From Streptomyces griseoviridis (lineage in GTDB: Bacteria > Actinomycetota > Actinomycetes > Streptomycetales > Streptomycetaceae), in NCBI RefSeq assembly GCF_005222485.1, contig NZ_CP029078.1, positions 2,508,001 to 2,572,000 of the forward strand: a DNA stretch of 64,000 nucleotides, read 5' to 3'. Below, in pieces: positions 18,697-28,709 of the stretch. The first letter of the stretch is position 1. Each line of letters begins with the position of its first letter. The notes beneath the pieces were generated by a model that worked only from the letters and a program-made list of their open reading frames with translations, ran no database searches and was not told the origin of the DNA. Both the position numbers and the translations under genes were made by a program.

Positions 18697-19308
18697 ATGA
18701 CGTTCCTTTTCCGCTCCCAGCGCAGGACCGGAACGGCTGTGACCAGTACCGTCATGGATATGACGACTTCCGCATCAGCCACCACCGGGCACGAGGACGC
18801 CATACCGGGCGCCGACGCCGTGATCGACCGCTTGGTCGAGGCGAACGAGGAGTACGCCTCCGCCTTCACCGATCCGGGAATGGACGCCAGGCCCGTCCTG
18901 CACGTCGCCGTGGTGTCCTGCATGGACGCCAGGATCGACCTGCACGCGGCGCTCGGCCTCGAACTGGGTGACTGCCACACCATCCGCAACGCGGGCGGCG
19001 TGGTCACCGACGACGTGATCCGCTCGCTCACCATCAGCCAGCGCAAGCTCGGCACGCACAGCGTGATACTGATCCACCACACGGGCTGCGGCCTCGAGGC
19101 GATCACCGAGGAGTTCCGCACCGAGCTGGAGATGGAGGTCGGCCAGCGCCCCGCGTGGGCGGTGGAGTCCTTCAGGGACGTCGACCAGGACGTGCGGCAG
19201 TCCATGCAGCGCGTCAGGACCTCGCCGTTCCTCCTGCACAAGGACGACGTGCGAGGCTTCGTCTTCGACGTGAAGACGGGCCTGCTGCGCGAGATCGATC
19301 CCGCGTGA
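18697..19308 (+). CDS. Beta-class carbonic anhydrase
   Basis: 203 residues from the ATG at 18697 (AGAGGGCG before it); ATG codons at 18754 and 18760 are alternatives that would remove a variable N-terminus. The zinc ligands are visible as C in SCMDARID and H-x2-C in HHTGCGL; the Asp-Arg pair of the beta class is in MDAR. It hydrates CO2 to bicarbonate reversibly. It belongs to the short, single-domain group common in actinobacteria. It diverges from rsmH and is separated from the next operon by 237 bases. Confidence 0.9.
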   Translation: MTFLFRSQRRTGTAVTSTVMDMTTSASATTGHEDAIPGADAVIDRLVEANEEYASAFTDPGMDARPVLHVAVVSCMDARIDLHAALGLELGDCHTIRNAGGVVTDDVIRSLTISQRKLGTHSVILIHHTGCGLEAITEEFRTELEMEVGQRPAWAVESFRDVDQDVRQSMQRVRTSPFLLHKDDVRGFVFDVKTGLLREIDPA

Positions 19309-19545
19309 CGCGGTCCCGCCCCTTCCCGTTCCCCGCACCCTGCGGCCACGCCGACGACCAAGCATCGTAAAACCCGACATATCGCGGGCAGTTGTCCGCA
19401 GTCGAGTGACACGAATCGGTAACGGCAGCAAGAATGCGGTGGAGACGGCGCGCGGAACCACTCCGCGCGGTGTCCGGGATCCGGGGTGGGCCGTAGTGCG
19501 CTGCGAAGCGTCGGCCACGAGAAAGTACGGGCCGAGGAGGGCCGG

Positions 19546-20573
<1,028 letters not shown>

Positions 20574-20574
<1 letters not shown>

Positions 20575-21947
20575 TGTCCGACGGCGCGCAGCCGCCGGCC
20601 GAGGCCGACAGCGGCGAGGGGACCGGCCTGCGCGCGGCCCTCGCGGGCCTGACCACCCGCGGCCGGTCCTTCTTCGCGGCCGGCATAGCGGCGGCGATCT
20701 GCGCCTATGTGCTGGGCCAGAGCGATCTGCTGCGGGTCGGTCTGCTGCTCACCGTGCTGCCCCTGGTGTGCGCGCTGTTCCTGCACCGCACCCGCTACCG
20801 GGTGGCGGGCACCCGCAGGCTCTCCCCCGCGCGGGTACCGGCCGGCAGCGAGGCCCGCGTCCATCTGCGGGTGGACAACGTCTCCCGGCTGCCCACCGGG
20901 CTGCTGATGCTCCAGGACCGGGTGCCGTACGTGCTCGGCCCGCGCCCGCGGTTCGTGCTCGACCGGGTGGAGCCCGGCGGCCGCCGGGAGGTGTCCTACC
21001 GGGTCCGCTCCGACCTGCGCGGGCGCTATCCGCTGGGCCCGCTCCAGCTCCGGCTGAGCGACCCGTTCGGCATGTGCGAGCTGACCCGTTCCTTCTCCTC
21101 CCACGACACGCTGACGGTCGTCCCGCGCGTGGAGGCGCTGCCGCCGGTGCGGCTGAGGGGCGAGTCGACCGGGTACGGCGAGGGCCGGCAGCGCTCGCTC
21201 GCCCTGTCCGGCGAGGACGACGTGATCCCGCGCGGCTACCGGCACGGCGACGACCTGCGCCGCGTCCACTGGCGCTCCACCGCCCGCTACGGCGAGCTGA
21301 TGGTGCGCAGGGAGGAGCAGCCGCAGCGGGCCCGCTGCACGGTGCTGCTGGACACCCGGGGCACCGCCTTCCGGGGCGCGGGCCCCGACTCGGCCTTCGA
21401 GTGGGCGGTCTCCGGCGCCGCGTCGGTCCTGGTCCACATGCTCGAACGGGGCTTCTCGGTGCGGCTGCTGACGGACACCGGCACGGTGGTGCCGGGCGAG
21501 GGTGCCGACGGTTTCGCGGGCGTCAGCCAGGGGTCGGCGGACGCGGCCGGGCTGATGATGGACACCCTCGCGGTGATCGACCACTCCGACGACACCGGCC
21601 TCTCGCGCGCCTACGACGTGCTGCGCGGCGGCAACGAAGGGCTGCTCGTGGGGTTCTTCGGCGACCTCGACGAGGAACAGGCGGCGGTGGCCGCGAAGAT
21701 GCGCCGGCGCAGCGGGGGCGCGCTGGCCTTCGTGCTGGACGACGACTCCTGGGGGCGGGAACCGACCGACGTGCCCGGTCCCTCGGACGGGCGGGACAGG
21801 ATCGAGGACCGGCTGCGGATGCTGCGGGAAGCGGGGTGGACGGCGCTGCGGGTGCCCCGCGGGTCCTCGCTCGACGAGCTGTGGCGGCAGGCGGACCGTG
21901 AGCGCACCGGCCTGGCCGGGGCGAACGGCGAGAGGGCGGGGCGATGA
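20574..21947 (+). CDS. DUF58 membrane protein
   Basis: 457 residues. Two hydrophobic segments (about 32-70) are followed by a beta-rich part and the DUF58 signature DDVIPRGYRHGDDLRRVHWRS near residue 220, then a VWA-like domain. The ATG at 20574 overlaps the last base of the moxR stop and has GGAGG five bases before it; a GTG three bases earlier is less well placed. It is the presumed partner and target adaptor of the MoxR ATPase. The molecular function is unknown. Confidence 0.9.
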
Positions 21948-24358
21948 GCGGTCGGGCGCGGCTGGCGCTGTGCGGCTGGGCGGCCACCCTGATGGCGGCC
22001 TGCGCCCTGCTGCCGTTGGTGTCGCCCGCCACCTGGATCCTCCAGGCGGCCGTCATGCTGGGCGTGCAGACGCTGGTGGGCGCGGCGACCCGGCGGGTGC
22101 CGCTGCCCAGGCCGCTGACAGTCGCGTCGCAGGCGCTGGTCGGGCTGCTGATGCTGACGCTGGCCTTCGCGCGTGAGCAGGCGGTGGCCGGGTTCGTGCC
22201 CGGCCCGGACGCCTTCCGGCACTTCGCGGAGCTGCTGCGGCAGGGCGGCGACGACATCGCCCGGTACGCCATACCGGCTCCGCTGGCGTCCGACGGCATC
22301 CGGCTGATGCTGCTGGGCGGGGTGCTGGTGATCGGCCTCGCGGTGGACACGCTCGCGGTGACGTTCCGCAGCGCGGCCCCGGCGGGTCTGCCGCTGCTCG
22401 CCCTGTACTCGGTGGCCGCGGGCCTCTCCGAGGGCGGCGCGGACTGGCTGTGGTTCCTGGTCGCGGCGGTCGGCTATCTGACGCTGCTGCTGACCGAGGG
22501 GCGCGACCGGCTCTCCCAGTGGGGGCGGGTCTTCGGCGGTGCCGCGCGCACCCCGGGCGGCGAGCCGGGCGCGCAGGCGCCCGTCCGCACCGGGCGGCGC
22601 ATCGGGGTGGTCGCCCTGGGCGTCGCCCTGGTGGTGCCGCTGGCGCTGCCCGGGATGAACGGCGGCCTCCTGGACGGCGCCGGGACGGGCGTCGGCACGG
22701 GCACCGGCGGCGGGGGCACGATCTCCGCGGTCAACCCGCTGGTGTCGCTGCGGGACAGCCTGAACGTGGACGAGGACCGGCAGGTCCTCTCCCTGCGGAC
22801 CAACACGGACGACACCTCGGACCTGTATCTGCGGATCGTCTCCCTCGACGACTTCGACGGCAGCACCTGGAAGCCGGCCAAGCGGCACATCGTCTCCGTG
22901 CCCGACCGGCTGCCCGCCCCGACGGGGCTCGGCGGCGCCGTGCGGCGCACGGAGATCGAGACGCGGATCTCGGCGGCCGACTGGTACGCGCAGGACTGGC
23001 TGCCGATGCCGTACCCGCCCAGCGGGGTGCAGGTCTCGGGGAGCTGGCGCTACGAGCCGGTCGGCATGACCCTGGTCGGCGACCACGGCGAGACCACGCG
23101 GGGCAAGACGTACCTGGTCAAGAGCCTGGCGGTGCGGCCGACCGCGGAGCAGCTCGCCGAGGCTCCGCGGCCGTCGACGGCGCTGCGGCGCGAGTACACC
23201 AAGCTGCCCCGGTCGGTGCCCGAGGTGGTCGCGCGGACCGCCCGGCAGGTCACCGAGGGCACCTCCAACGCCTACGAGCAGGCGGTCAAGCTCCAGGACT
23301 ACTTCACCCTGGACGGAGGCTTCCAGTACAACACCCAGGTGCAGGTGGGCAGCGGCCCGGACGCCATCGCCCGCTTCCTCGAGGACAAGCAGGGCTTCTG
23401 CGTCCACTTCTCCTTCGCGATGGCGGCGATGGCCCGCAGCCTGGGCATCCCGGCCCGGGTGGCGGTGGGCTTCGCGCCCGGCTCCCCGCAGGCGGACGGT
23501 TCGGTGGCGGTGGGCCTGAAGGACGCCCATGCGTGGCCGGAGCTGTACTTCGAGGGCGTGGGCTGGACCCGGTTCGAGCCGACCCCGAGCCGGGGGACGA
23601 CGCCGTCGTACACGCAGTCCGAGGCTCCGGGCGACACCCTGCCCGACGTGGCGCGGCCCTCCGCTTCGGCGGGCGCCTCCACGTCGGCGGAGCCGTCGGC
23701 GAGCGCGAGCTGCGACACGGTCAAGGACCGGGACCTGGACGCCTGCGCGGGCGCGCTGCCGCTGGACACGGCCCGTCCGGGCGCCGGCGGTACGGCCTGG
23801 TACACGGTCGCCGGGTGGGCACTGCTCGGTCTGCTGGTGGTGGCCCTGCCGCTGCTGCCGATGCTGTGGCGGATCCGCAGACGCTCCGTGCGGCTGGCGC
23901 CGGCCCGGCACGGCGGAGTCAGGGCCGAGGCGTCGGAGCAGGTGCTGTTCCTCTGGCGTGAGCTGACGGACACGGCCTGGGACCACGGCATCACGCCGGA
24001 CGACGCGCTGACCCCGCGCGGGGCGGCGGCGCGGATCGTGCGCCTCGGCGACCTCGACCCGGCGGCGGCGGAGTCGGTGCACCGGGTGGCGGGCGCGGTG
24101 GAGCAGGCCCTGTTCGCGCCGCGTCCCAGCCCGGTGCCGGGCCTGACGGACGACGTGCGGGCGGTGCGCACCGCCCTGTGGAGCCGGGCGGGAGTGACCG
24201 CCCGGGTCCGCGCGGTGGTGGCGCCGCGCTCCTCGGTGCGGGCGCTGTGGGCCATGCAGGACCGCTGGACGGAGCTGAGGGCGGCGTCGGCCGCGCGGTG
24301 GGCGTCGCTGTCCGCCCGCCGTCCGTGGCGCCCCTCGGGACAGCACCAGGGCAACTGA
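21944..24358 (+). CDS. Membrane transglutaminase-like protein (TgpA family)
   Basis: 804 residues: about six N-terminal membrane helices (TgpA N-terminal domain), an extracytoplasmic region with a transglutaminase core, another membrane helix (about 620-640) and a cytoplasmic DUF4129-like tail. The likely nucleophile is C486 in GFCVHFSFAMAAMARSLGIP and the histidine is H529 in DAHAWPELYF. The third position, Asp in the classic triad, is Glu in RFEPTP, as in many actinobacterial relatives. Start ATG overlaps the DUF58 stop (ATGA). Substrate unknown; the operon suggests a role in envelope protein processing or stress. Confidence 0.9.
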   Translation: MSGRARLALCGWAATLMAACALLPLVSPATWILQAAVMLGVQTLVGAATRRVPLPRPLTVASQALVGLLMLTLAFAREQAVAGFVPGPDAFRHFAELLRQGGDDIARYAIPAPLASDGIRLMLLGGVLVIGLAVDTLAVTFRSAAPAGLPLLALYSVAAGLSEGGADWLWFLVAAVGYLTLLLTEGRDRLSQWGRVFGGAARTPGGEPGAQAPVRTGRRIGVVALGVALVVPLALPGMNGGLLDGAGTGVGTGTGGGGTISAVNPLVSLRDSLNVDEDRQVLSLRTNTDDTSDLYLRIVSLDDFDGSTWKPAKRHIVSVPDRLPAPTGLGGAVRRTEIETRISAADWYAQDWLPMPYPPSGVQVSGSWRYEPVGMTLVGDHGETTRGKTYLVKSLAVRPTAEQLAEAPRPSTALRREYTKLPRSVPEVVARTARQVTEGTSNAYEQAVKLQDYFTLDGGFQYNTQVQVGSGPDAIARFLEDKQGFCVHFSFAMAAMARSLGIPARVAVGFAPGSPQADGSVAVGLKDAHAWPELYFEGVGWTRFEPTPSRGTTPSYTQSEAPGDTLPDVARPSASAGASTSAEPSASASCDTVKDRDLDACAGALPLDTARPGAGGTAWYTVAGWALLGLLVVALPLLPMLWRIRRRSVRLAPARHGGVRAEASEQVLFLWRELTDTAWDHGITPDDALTPRGAAARIVRLGDLDPAAAESVHRVAGAVEQALFAPRPSPVPGLTDDVRAVRTALWSRAGVTARVRAVVAPRSSVRALWAMQDRWTELRAASAARWASLSARRPWRPSGQHQGN

Positions 24359-24609
24359 CCCGACCGGGTGAGCGAGGCGGGATCGTGGCCGCGGGGACCT
24401 TCTCCGGCGGCCACGGCCGTCTCACCTGAGCGGGGTGCCCCCCGGCCGGACCGAACGGAGACCGGAAGGACGTCACCGATCCCGATCCGCGGGACCGGGC
24501 CCCGAGGACGGCCGAAAACAGCGGCTCACCCGCGCCTCGCGCCGATCGTGGCGCACCCGCCGCACCGCCGTGGGGGCGCCTGGTCGCTCGGGGCGGCCCG
24601 GGGCCGACG

Positions 24610-24652
24610 CGAAAGGGTGACCTCCCCGTGCTGTCGGGAGGTCACCCTTTCG
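24610..24652. terminator. Bidirectional terminator
   Basis: A perfect 17-bp stem (24610-24626 with 24636-24652) and 9-base loop lies in the 313-base gap between the convergent transglutaminase and DUF3040 genes. The rest of this gap holds nothing I can identify. Confidence 0.85.
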
Positions 24653-24671
24653 GCGTTGACGTCTGAGCGCG

Positions 24672-25064
24672 CTACTGGCCCTGTTCGTCGCGGCGGCGCT
24701 GCCAGCGCTCCTCGATGCGGTCCATCATCGAGCGCTTCTGTCGTCCCTGGCCGCGTACGTGCGGGGCGCCGGCGGCCGGCTGTTCGCCCGGCTTGGGGGC
24801 CTTGCGCCATCCGGTGACCGCGAGGACCGCACAACCGAGCATGACCAGGAAGCCGACCACGCTGAGCCAGACCTGCTTGGCCACCATTCCGGCCATGAGG
24901 AGCGCGATACCCACGAGGAAGCCCGCGACCGCCTGGTAGACCCGCCGCCGGGTGTACGTGCGCAGCCCGCTTCCCTCAAGCGCCGACGCGAACTTGGGAT
25001 CTTCGGCGTACAGCGCTCGCTCCATCTGCTCGAGCATGCGCTGCTCGTGCTCCGAGAGCGGCAC
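24672..25064 (-). CDS. DUF3040 small membrane protein
   Basis: 130 residues. The N-terminus MPLSEHEQRMLEQMERALYAEDPKFASAL is the defining DUF3040 motif, followed by two membrane helices (about 42-80) and a basic cytoplasmic tail. The start is GTG with GAGGAGG eleven bases before. The family is restricted to actinobacteria; no function is established. The 276-base gap upstream contains no recognisable feature. Confidence 0.9.
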   Translation of the reverse strand: MPLSEHEQRMLEQMERALYAEDPKFASALEGSGLRTYTRRRVYQAVAGFLVGIALLMAGMVAKQVWLSVVGFLVMLGCAVLAVTGWRKAPKPGEQPAAGAPHVRGQGRQKRSMMDRIEERWQRRRDEQGQ

Positions 25065-25340
25065 GGAGTCCTCCTCATCGTGCAGTCGCCGGGGCGACCC
25101 GGGGGGTCCCTTAAGGATAGGCAGGGAATCGCCCCCGTGAAACCCGCCCCTCTACGCCAATTGGCCAACCGGCACCGTCATGAGCGTCCCGGCTCGCTGA
25201 ATCTTCCATTCCCCAGCGGCCGACCCGTCATGCCGGACGGTCTCCATCGATCATACGGCGCCGAACGCCCGATCGGGGGGCCTGTGGCGTACTCCATGTG
25301 CAGCCAAGTACCTGATCAGCGGCGCCGCGCGGGCGGGCAC

Positions 25341-26111
25341 TCAGGCCCCGTCGGTCCCCTGGGTCTCACCGAGCACATGGAGCTGGGTGGCCACCGCGTG
25401 GAACGCGGGTGACGCGGCCGCCGTCTCCTCCAGCTTCAGCAGGGCCTCCAGGGCACCCGGCTCGGTGTCGACGAGGACCCCGGGCACCAGGTCGGCGAAG
25501 ACCCGCACGCCGTGCACGGCGGCGACCCGCAGGCCCGCGCCCTCGACCAGGGCGGCGAGCTGCTCGGCGGTGAAGCGGTGCGGCACGGGGTCGCCCTCGC
25601 CCCAGCGGCCGTCCGGGTCGCCGAGCGCCTGCTGGGCCTCCTTGAAGTGGCCGGCGAGGGCGCGGGCCAGTACGGCGCCGCCGAGGCCGGCCGCGAGGAG
25701 GCTGAGGACGCCGTCGGGGCGGAGCGCGGCGACCGCGTTGCGCACGCCTTCGGCGGGGTCGTCGACGTACTCCAGGACGCCGTGGCAGAGCACCGCGTCG
25801 TAGCCGCCGCGCTCGACGACGTCGAAGAGGCCGTGGGTGTCGCCCTGGACACCGCGGACCCGGTCGGCGACGCCGGCCTCGGCGGCCCGGCGCTCCAGCG
25901 CGAAGAGGGCGTTGGGACTGGGGTCGACGACGGTGACGCGGTGACCGAGGCGGGCGACGGGCACCGCGAAGTTGCCGCTGCCGCCCCCGCTGTCGAGGAC
26001 GTCGAGCGACTCGCGTCCCGTGGCCTTGACCCGGCGGTCGAGGGCGTCCTGGAGGACATCCCAGACCACGGCGGTACGGAGAGAGGCGCGGGGGCGCATC
26101 GGGTCCGGCAC
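25341..26111 (-). CDS. Class I SAM-dependent methyltransferase
   Basis: 256 residues. The SAM-binding loop is LDVLDSGGGSGNFAVPVARLG, with the acidic end of strand 2 in VTVVDPSPNALFALERR and a VLCHGVLEYVDDP motif IV. The start is GTG at 26111; an ATG four codons later is possible. It resembles the SmtA/Methyltransf_25 group; the substrate is not predictable. The motif I carries Ser-Gly-Gly-Gly where many members have Gly-x-Gly-x-Gly preceded by Asp-Leu, but the spacing is normal. Confidence 0.85.
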   Translation of the reverse strand: MPDPMRPRASLRTAVVWDVLQDALDRRVKATGRESLDVLDSGGGSGNFAVPVARLGHRVTVVDPSPNALFALERRAAEAGVADRVRGVQGDTHGLFDVVERGGYDAVLCHGVLEYVDDPAEGVRNAVAALRPDGVLSLLAAGLGGAVLARALAGHFKEAQQALGDPDGRWGEGDPVPHRFTAEQLAALVEGAGLRVAAVHGVRVFADLVPGVLVDTEPGALEALLKLEETAAASPAFHAVATQLHVLGETQGTDGA

Positions 26112-26298
26112 GGCAGTTGACTCCTCGGCGCGGCACCGCCACTGGCACGGCGGAGCGATGGGGATGCCTCCCCGGCAGGGTGCGGGAGGGGAGGCGACAG
26201 GCGTTCTCCACCCTATGGCCTCGCCCCCCGCGCCTGGTCACCCCGGCACCGCGCCCACCGGCACGTCTCGCGGTGCGGACACCGGTGCCGCGGCGCGC

Positions 26299-26610
26299 CG
26301 AGCGGTTCCGGCGCCGGTGCCCCAGGCACATCGAGCGGTTCCGGGGGTTGGGGCCCCCGGCGCGCTCGGCGTGCCGTCCGGGGGCCGGCGCCCACCCGCT
26401 CGCGTCGAGCGGTTCCGGGGCCGGTGCCGCCCGGCACGTCGAGCGGTTCCAGGGGTCGGCGCCCCGGCGCGCTCGGCGTGCCGTCCAGGGGCCGGCGCCC
26501 ATCCGTACGGTGACCACGACCGGCCGGTTGACCGCGCGGTCCGGGGGCCGGCGCCCACCCGCACGGTGACCGCGCCCGGCCGGTTGACCGCGCCCGGCCG
26601 GTTGACCGCG
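26299..26610. repeat. Mosaic of short direct repeats in a 675-base gap
   Basis: The gap 26112-26786 holds no credible gene. Inside it CGAGCGGTTCC occurs four times (26299, 26332, 26406, 26440), a 19-mer CGCGCTCGGCGTGCCGTCC twice (26361, 26468), GGGGCCGGCGCCCA two to three times, and an 18-mer CCCGGCCGGTTGACCGCG in exact tandem (26575-26592, 26593-26610) with a third imperfect copy near 26519. Long open frames on both strands here are low-complexity Arg/Pro/Gly and are not genes. Confidence 0.8.
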
Positions 26611-26786
26611 ACCGGCGGGCGGCCGCCGCGGCGTCGGCCACGGCGGCGCCGGTGGGCCGCCTCCGGTGGCGGCCCACCGCGACCGGCGACCGCGGTTCCC
26701 CGGTGATCGCCGTCTCCGCCCGGCCGTCACCGTCGCCCGTGCCCGATCACCTTCGCCTTCGCCTACGCCTCCGCTCGGTGGGCCGG

Positions 26787-27365
26787 TCAGCCCGCGTCCG
26801 GGAACCCCCTTCCCCCGGTCGGCGCTCCGTCCGGGCGGGCGCGGGGGCCGTCGCCGTCCGGGCGGGGCGGTGGCAGGACCGGCTGGAGGACGAGCATCCG
26901 CTCGACGAGGCGCAGGAACATCGCCACGTCGCGTATGAGGTCGTCGGCGTCCCGGCGGCTCGCGGCGCCCTGGATGCCGGCCTCGGCACGGGCCCTGCGG
27001 TGCGCGCCCGAGGCGAACAGGGCGCTCCACTCGGTGAGTTCGGGGACGATCTCGGGGAGGACCTCCCAGGCGCTGCGGATCCGGGCGCGGCGCCGGGAGA
27101 CGGGCTCGGGCCTGCCGCGCGCGGCGAGCACGGCCGCCGCGGTGCGCAGGGCGGCGAGGTGGGCGATGGCGTAGCGCTCGTTCGCCGTTTCGAGGCCGAC
27201 CGCCTCGTCGAGCCCGGCGCGGGCCTGGGCGAGCAGATCGAGGGCGGCGGGCGGTGCGGTGGCCCGGCGGAGCACGGGGTGCACATCGCTCGCGGGACCG
27301 GTCGGTGAGGGGGCAGGGCCGATGGCGCGGTGTCGTCGTGCGGCGGTCTCGTGGAACCTGGCCAT
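26787..27365 (-). CDS. HEPN-domain protein, SAV_6107 family
   Basis: 192 residues from the ATG at 27365, which has a perfect AGGAGG seven bases before. It is mainly alpha-helical (about 38-165), with an RX4H motif R64-YAIA-H69, the catalytic signature of HEPN ribonucleases. It resembles the streptomycete SAV_6107 HEPN family; ends are variable and Pro-rich. A promoter of RecA-NDp type lies upstream (27414-27436). HEPN proteins are often RNA-cutting toxins or stress effectors; no antitoxin-like partner is adjacent. Function is inferred only from fold and motif. Confidence 0.8.
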   Translation of the reverse strand: MARFHETAARRHRAIGPAPSPTGPASDVHPVLRRATAPPAALDLLAQARAGLDEAVGLETANERYAIAHLAALRTAAAVLAARGRPEPVSRRRARIRSAWEVLPEIVPELTEWSALFASGAHRRARAEAGIQGAASRRDADDLIRDVAMFLRLVERMLVLQPVLPPPRPDGDGPRARPDGAPTGGRGFPDAG

Positions 27366-27413
27366 GACGAACCTCCTGTCGTCAACGTGACGGCTCGGTG
27401 GCCGTATGTGCCC

Positions 27414-27436
27414 ATCGTGCGATATGGCACTGACAA
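27414..27436 (-). promoter_or_regulatory. RecA-NDp/PafBC-like promoter of the HEPN gene
   Basis: Minus strand TTGTCAGTG followed by eight bases and CACGAT matches the actinobacterial DNA-damage promoter pattern (tTGTCrGTG-N8-TAnnnT), with a perfect first element and a two-base deviation in the -10. It predicts a transcript start near 27407 and a 42-base leader. An imperfect palindrome (27408-27430, centred on ATCGTGCGAT) overlaps it and might be an operator. Confidence 0.6.
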
Positions 27437-27657
27437 TCCGTTCCGACCTGCGCTTTTGCCTCGATCGAGGCGTCGGACCAGCTTCTGCGCCGGCCGGTCG
27501 GTCCTGGGGTGCGAGGTCGCGCGGCTGGGCCGTCCGCGGGTCACGTTCGGCGCGGAGCCCGGCGCGCTGGTCGCCGGCGGGAGCCGACCCTCCGCCCCCT
27601 CCGGGGACCGCGTCCTCGCGGTCATCCTGCCGGTCGGTTCCTGTGACAATCGGGGCC

Positions 27658-28287
27658 ATGGAAAGCACCAGCGCCCCCTCGGGCGGCTCCACGCGCCGCG
27701 AGGCCACCCGGCAGAAGCTCTACGAGGCGGCCGTCACCCTCATAGCCGAACAGGGCTTCTCCGCGACCACCGTGGACGAGATCGCCGAGCGGGCCGGGGT
27801 CGCCAAGGGCACCGTCTACTACAACTTCGCCAGCAAGTCCGTCCTCTTCGAGGAGTTGCTGCGGCACGGGGTCGGGCTGCTGGCCGCCTCGCTGCGGGAG
27901 GCGACCGAGGAGTCCGCCCGGCGGGGCGGCGGCAAGGTCGACGCCCTGGACGCGATGATCCGCGCGGGGCTCGGCTTCATCGCCGGCTACCCGGCCTTCA
28001 CCCAGCTGTACGTGGCCGAGCTGTGGCGCACCAACCGGTCCTGGCAGCCGACCCTCATGGTGGTGCGTCAGCAGGTCAACGCGGCCGTCGAGGACGTGCT
28101 GCGGGCGGGCGTGGAGAGCGGCGAGTTCAGCGCGGAGATCGACGTCACGCTGACCGCCGCCGCGCTGGTGGGGATGGTCCTGGTGGCCGCGCTCGACTGG
28201 CAGTCGTTCCAGCCGGAGCGCTCCCTCGACGACGTCCACGCGGCCCTGTCCCGGCTGCTCCAGGGACGGGTGAGCGGCCACGTCTGA
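27658..28287 (+). CDS. TetR/AcrR-family transcriptional regulator
   Basis: 209 residues. The N-terminal helix-turn-helix is clear (TRQKLYEAAVTLIAEQGFSATTVDEIAERAGVAKGT... spanning about 15-60), followed by VYYNFASKSVLFEELL. The C-terminal ligand domain resembles the TetR_C_33 type. The ATG has no ribosome site and lies seven bases after GACAAT, suggesting a leaderless mRNA. It diverges from the HEPN gene, with a 292-base gap that could hold its operator. Ligand unknown. Confidence 0.93.
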   Translation: MESTSAPSGGSTRREATRQKLYEAAVTLIAEQGFSATTVDEIAERAGVAKGTVYYNFASKSVLFEELLRHGVGLLAASLREATEESARRGGGKVDALDAMIRAGLGFIAGYPAFTQLYVAELWRTNRSWQPTLMVVRQQVNAAVEDVLRAGVESGEFSAEIDVTLTAAALVGMVLVAALDWQSFQPERSLDDVHAALSRLLQGRVSGHV

Positions 28288-28338
28288 CGGCGGCGGCACC
28301 GGGACACCGGTACGCGCGCGGGGAGGGCCCGGAAGGCC

Positions 28339-28382
28339 GGACGCGGGAAGGCCCTGGACGCGGGAAGGCCCTGGACGCGGGA
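28339..28382. repeat. 17-base tandem repeat
   Basis: 2.6 exact copies of GGACGCGGGAAGGCCCT (28339-28355, 28356-28372, then a partial copy) lie 50 bases after the TetR gene. The whole gap 28288-28709 (422 bases) contains no gene or other clear signal. Confidence 0.85.
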
Positions 28383-28709
28383 GAGCGCCGGTCCGTGGTG
28401 GCCGCGTTCCCCCGCGGGCCGCCGCGAACCGGCGCCTCCTGCTTCCCCGTACGGTCTCCCCCGTACCGTTCCCCCGTCTCGCTTCCGACGGCCTGCGCCG
28501 GCGGAAGGAGCGGATCGCGGGCCGGTCCCGTTCCGGCGCCCCGTGCCGCCGGTACCGGAGCCGTGCCCCTTCTCCGTGCCCCCACTCTCTCGTCCCCGCA
28601 GGTCCCGGCCCATCCGCGCGCGTACTCATCTCCCGCTCTAGGTACGGGTACTCAGCTCTGTGTGCGCGGCCCCGGGACGCCGGGGCGGGCACTGGTTACG
28701 ATCGCCTGC

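Noticed and set aside
26299..26610. CRISPR-like direct repeats
   Set aside because: Repeat units are of several kinds, spacing is irregular (33, 74, 34 bases), units are short and no cas genes are near.
26112..26786. Long frames on both strands in the repeat island
   Set aside because: Low-complexity Arg/Pro/Gly sequence, no start with a ribosome site, no family similarity.
27365..28287. HEPN and TetR genes as a toxin-antitoxin pair
   Set aside because: The genes are divergent, 292 bases apart, each with its own promoter, and TetR proteins are not known antitoxins of HEPN toxins; a regulatory link is kept only as a conjecture.
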